DNA of 64,000 nucleotides from assembly GCA_963678205.1 (NCBI GenBank), contig OY782760.1, positions 1,426,001-1,490,000 on the forward strand, in the 5' to 3' direction. Every line of letters begins with the position of its first letter. Positions within the stretch are counted from its first letter, which is position 1. Shown piece by piece: positions 62,587-64,000 of this stretch. Both the position numbers and the translations under genes were made by a program. The notes under the pieces were generated by a model. That model searched no databases. It saw only the letters and a list, made by a program, of their open reading frames with translations, and was not told where the DNA came from. Source of the DNA: G963556115 sp963678205. Its GTDB lineage: Bacteria > Planctomycetota > SZUA-567.

Positions 62587-63288
62587 ATGAAATTTAAACC
62601 AATTGTTAATCCTTCGCCAGCAGACTTGATTTTAGGACAGATTCTGTCTCTGTTAAAATCTGGCGAGCTTCAGCCGGGAGAGCAGTTGCCTCCAGAAAAT
62701 GTTTTACAGAAGGCATTCAATGTGACAAAACAGCAGTTGAAATCTGCTTTTAAAAGGCTAGAGCTATATGGGGTAATTGAAACGAAGCCTCAGTCAGGGA
62801 CATATCTTGCAAATATATATAGTAAAATTTTGATAGGCCTTGTAGAGAATATACTTGATCTAACGGAAAAACCAGACTTTATCGAATTGTATGAAGCAAG
62901 AAGAATTCTGGAAGTTCGTGGAGCAGAACTTGCTGCTGAGAGGATGACACAGAAAGAGCTAAAGCAGCTCAAAGAAATACATCATGAATTTATAGTTGAG
63001 GTTGAAAATGGTGGGCGAGGTGGGGATCTTGATATATTTTTTCACATGGAATTGATGCGTTTTAGCAAAAATAAAACAATGATTTCTATGTTTTCGCTGA
63101 TTACTAGAAACCTTGTTGATTTCTGGCTCTTTACTGATGACGATGACTATTATATAAGCGAGCAGCGTTCTCATAGTACGATTAAAGAGCATAGTCGTAT
63201 TTTAGAAGCATTAGAAGCAAAAGATGTAGTAAAGAGTGGACAGTTTATGAAAGAACACCTTGAGACAAGTATGGATGGTGTGAAATAG
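62587..63288 (+). CDS. FadR-type GntR regulator (UxuR-like)
   Basis: The 233-residue protein has an N-terminal GntR winged helix (LKSGELQPGEQLPPENVLQK, FNVTKQQLKSAFKRLELYGV, PQSGTYLANI, about residues 18-78). The helical FCD effector domain follows (LYEARRILEVRGAELAAERM, DLDIFFHMELMRFSKNKTMI, EHSRILEALEAKD). FCD histidines in DIFFHMEL and EHSRIL are likely metal/ligand contacts. This type includes UxuR and ExuR, which respond to uronates. The weak GAAAATAGG precedes the ATG. It lies between uxuA and a sugar-acid dehydrogenase gene, so all three probably form an autoregulated operon. Confidence 0.9.
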   Translation: MKFKPIVNPSPADLILGQILSLLKSGELQPGEQLPPENVLQKAFNVTKQQLKSAFKRLELYGVIETKPQSGTYLANIYSKILIGLVENILDLTEKPDFIELYEARRILEVRGAELAAERMTQKELKQLKEIHHEFIVEVENGGRGGDLDIFFHMELMRFSKNKTMISMFSLITRNLVDFWLFTDDDDYYISEQRSHSTIKEHSRILEALEAKDVVKSGQFMKEHLETSMDGVK

Positions 63289-63322
63289 CTTGCCTGTGGT
63301 TGCTTTTTTTTAAGGATAAAGA

Positions 63323-64000
63323 ATGAAGATTTTACATGTAGTAGAGCCATTCAAGGCTGAATTTGTTGAAAAAGAAGATCCCTCTGTAATTGAGGGAGAT
63401 GAGTTGCTAATCAGTGTTAAACGTGTTGGGGTTTGTGGATCAGATATACATATTTATTCTGGACACAATCCTTTTGCTGTATATCCTAGAATTATTGGGC
63501 ACGAGATTGCAGGGGTTGTTGATGCTGTTGGCAGTGAGGTTAAGGACTTTGCGGTAGGGGATCATATAGTTTTGAATCCTGCAACAAATTGTGGGGTATG
63601 TGATGCTTGTAAGCGAGGATATGTAAATACTTGCGGTAATCTTGAAGTATTAGGCGTTCATCGTGACGGCGGTTTTGCCTCAAAATTTGTAGCAAAAGCA
63701 TCTTGGGCTTATAAGATTTCAAACGAAATGAGCTGGGAGGAAGCAGTACTTGTTGAGCCATTTACAATTGGTGCAAATGTAACTTCAAGAGTTAATGTCA
63801 CTGCGGGCGATCGAGTACTGGTAATTGGTGCTGGTGTAATTGGAACTATTGCGGTGATGGTCGCAAAGATGAAAGGTGCTGAAGTGACTACAGCAGATAT
63901 TGTTGATGCTAATCTTGTCAAAGCAAAAGAGTTAGGAGCTGATTATACAATCAATACTAAGAATGCTGATTTACTTGAAGAGAGTATGAAGATAACTAAT
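63323..64000 (+). CDS. Zinc alcohol dehydrogenase, RspB/L-gulonate 5-dehydrogenase-like (truncated by window end)
   Basis: At least 226 residues are present and the frame is open at the window edge. The catalytic zinc site is VKRVGVCGSDIHIYSG (about 34-49) with GHEIAG near 63, structural zinc cysteines are in CGVCDACKRGYVNTC (about 90-104), and the cofactor motif is VIGAGVIGT near 175. SGHNPFAVYPRIIGHE and LGVHRDGGFA resemble RspB, YjjN/LgoD and L-gulonate 5-dehydrogenases, which oxidise aldonates to keto-acids upstream of mannonate metabolism. AAGGATAAAG precedes the ATG, 34 bases after the regulator gene. Next to uxuA it probably feeds fructuronate or a similar product. Substrate is inferred. 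Confidence 0.85.
   Translation, partial: MKILHVVEPFKAEFVEKEDPSVIEGDELLISVKRVGVCGSDIHIYSGHNPFAVYPRIIGHEIAGVVDAVGSEVKDFAVGDHIVLNPATNCGVCDACKRGYVNTCGNLEVLGVHRDGGFASKFVAKASWAYKISNEMSWEEAVLVEPFTIGANVTSRVNVTAGDRVLVIGAGVIGTIAVMVAKMKGAEVTTADIVDANLVKAKELGADYTINTKNADLLEESMKITN

Overview
The window is AT-rich DNA from a Gram-negative bacterium, probably a motile anaerobe or facultative anaerobe. The evidence is Sec-exported periplasmic binding proteins, TRAP and RbsABC-type importers, a sigma-54 activator, a chemoreceptor, a flagellin remnant and an anaerobic Ni-Fe carbon monoxide dehydrogenase (CODH). I cannot fix the phylum from sequence alone. No rRNA, tRNA, CRISPR array or intact mobile element was seen. 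Most of the window is carbohydrate import and catabolism, in separate operons that each have their own regulator.

Layout. 1-1285: C-terminus of an FGGY sugar kinase and a SorC-type regulator. 1286-3362: decaying DNA with a flagellin pseudogene (premature stop, missing 3' end) and an IS3-like transposase relic. 3363-13247: myo-inositol genes iolD and iolE, a divergent ROK repressor with a palindromic operator, an RbsBAC-type importer, iolG and a TIM-barrel isomerase. 13.3-14.3 kb: a small putative membrane ORF and a PhnA/YjdM zinc-ribbon protein. 14510-29624: a two-armed island around a DeoR regulator. The left arm has an importer, an SDR dehydrogenase, split DhaK/DhaL kinase and an RpiB-type isomerase. 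The right arm has a second importer, an erythritol/L-threitol-type dehydrogenase and a TIM-barrel isomerase. The enzyme set fits four-carbon polyol (tetritol) catabolism ending at erythrose 4-phosphate.

29858-38634: a histidine kinase, a sigma-54 activator, an LsrB/RhaS-like importer with two permeases, and a 6-phospho-3-hexuloisomerase-like SIS protein. A sigma-54-like promoter lies in front of the importer. 39.06-39.47 kb: a glycoside hydrolase family 31 relic, followed by a diguanylate cyclase. 41293-47776: a CODH operon (cooS, cooF-like, flavin oxidoreductase), a chemoreceptor and an Rrf2 regulator. Nearly identical inverted repeats sit before cooS, before the chemoreceptor and over the Rrf2 gene's own promoter, which suggests one small regulon. 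48.1-49.7 kb: a methyltransferase and an AraC regulator. 49.9-53.5 kb: a metal-homeostasis cluster (Cys/His-rich protein, ZnuA, DUF318 permease, TIGR03943 protein). 53.5-55.5 kb: a divergent YeiH/YeiE-like pair. 55.6-56.3 kb: a MarR-DUF2798 fusion broken by a stop codon. 56.8-64.0 kb: a GntR regulator, a TRAP transporter, mannonate dehydratase, a FadR-type GntR regulator with candidate operators, and a truncated zinc alcohol dehydrogenase. This last set fits hexuronate or aldonate use.

The two observations most worth testing are the shared Rrf2 operator linking a CODH with unusual predicted active-site residues to a chemoreceptor, and the tetritol island. All family assignments were made by reading the sequence, with no database search.
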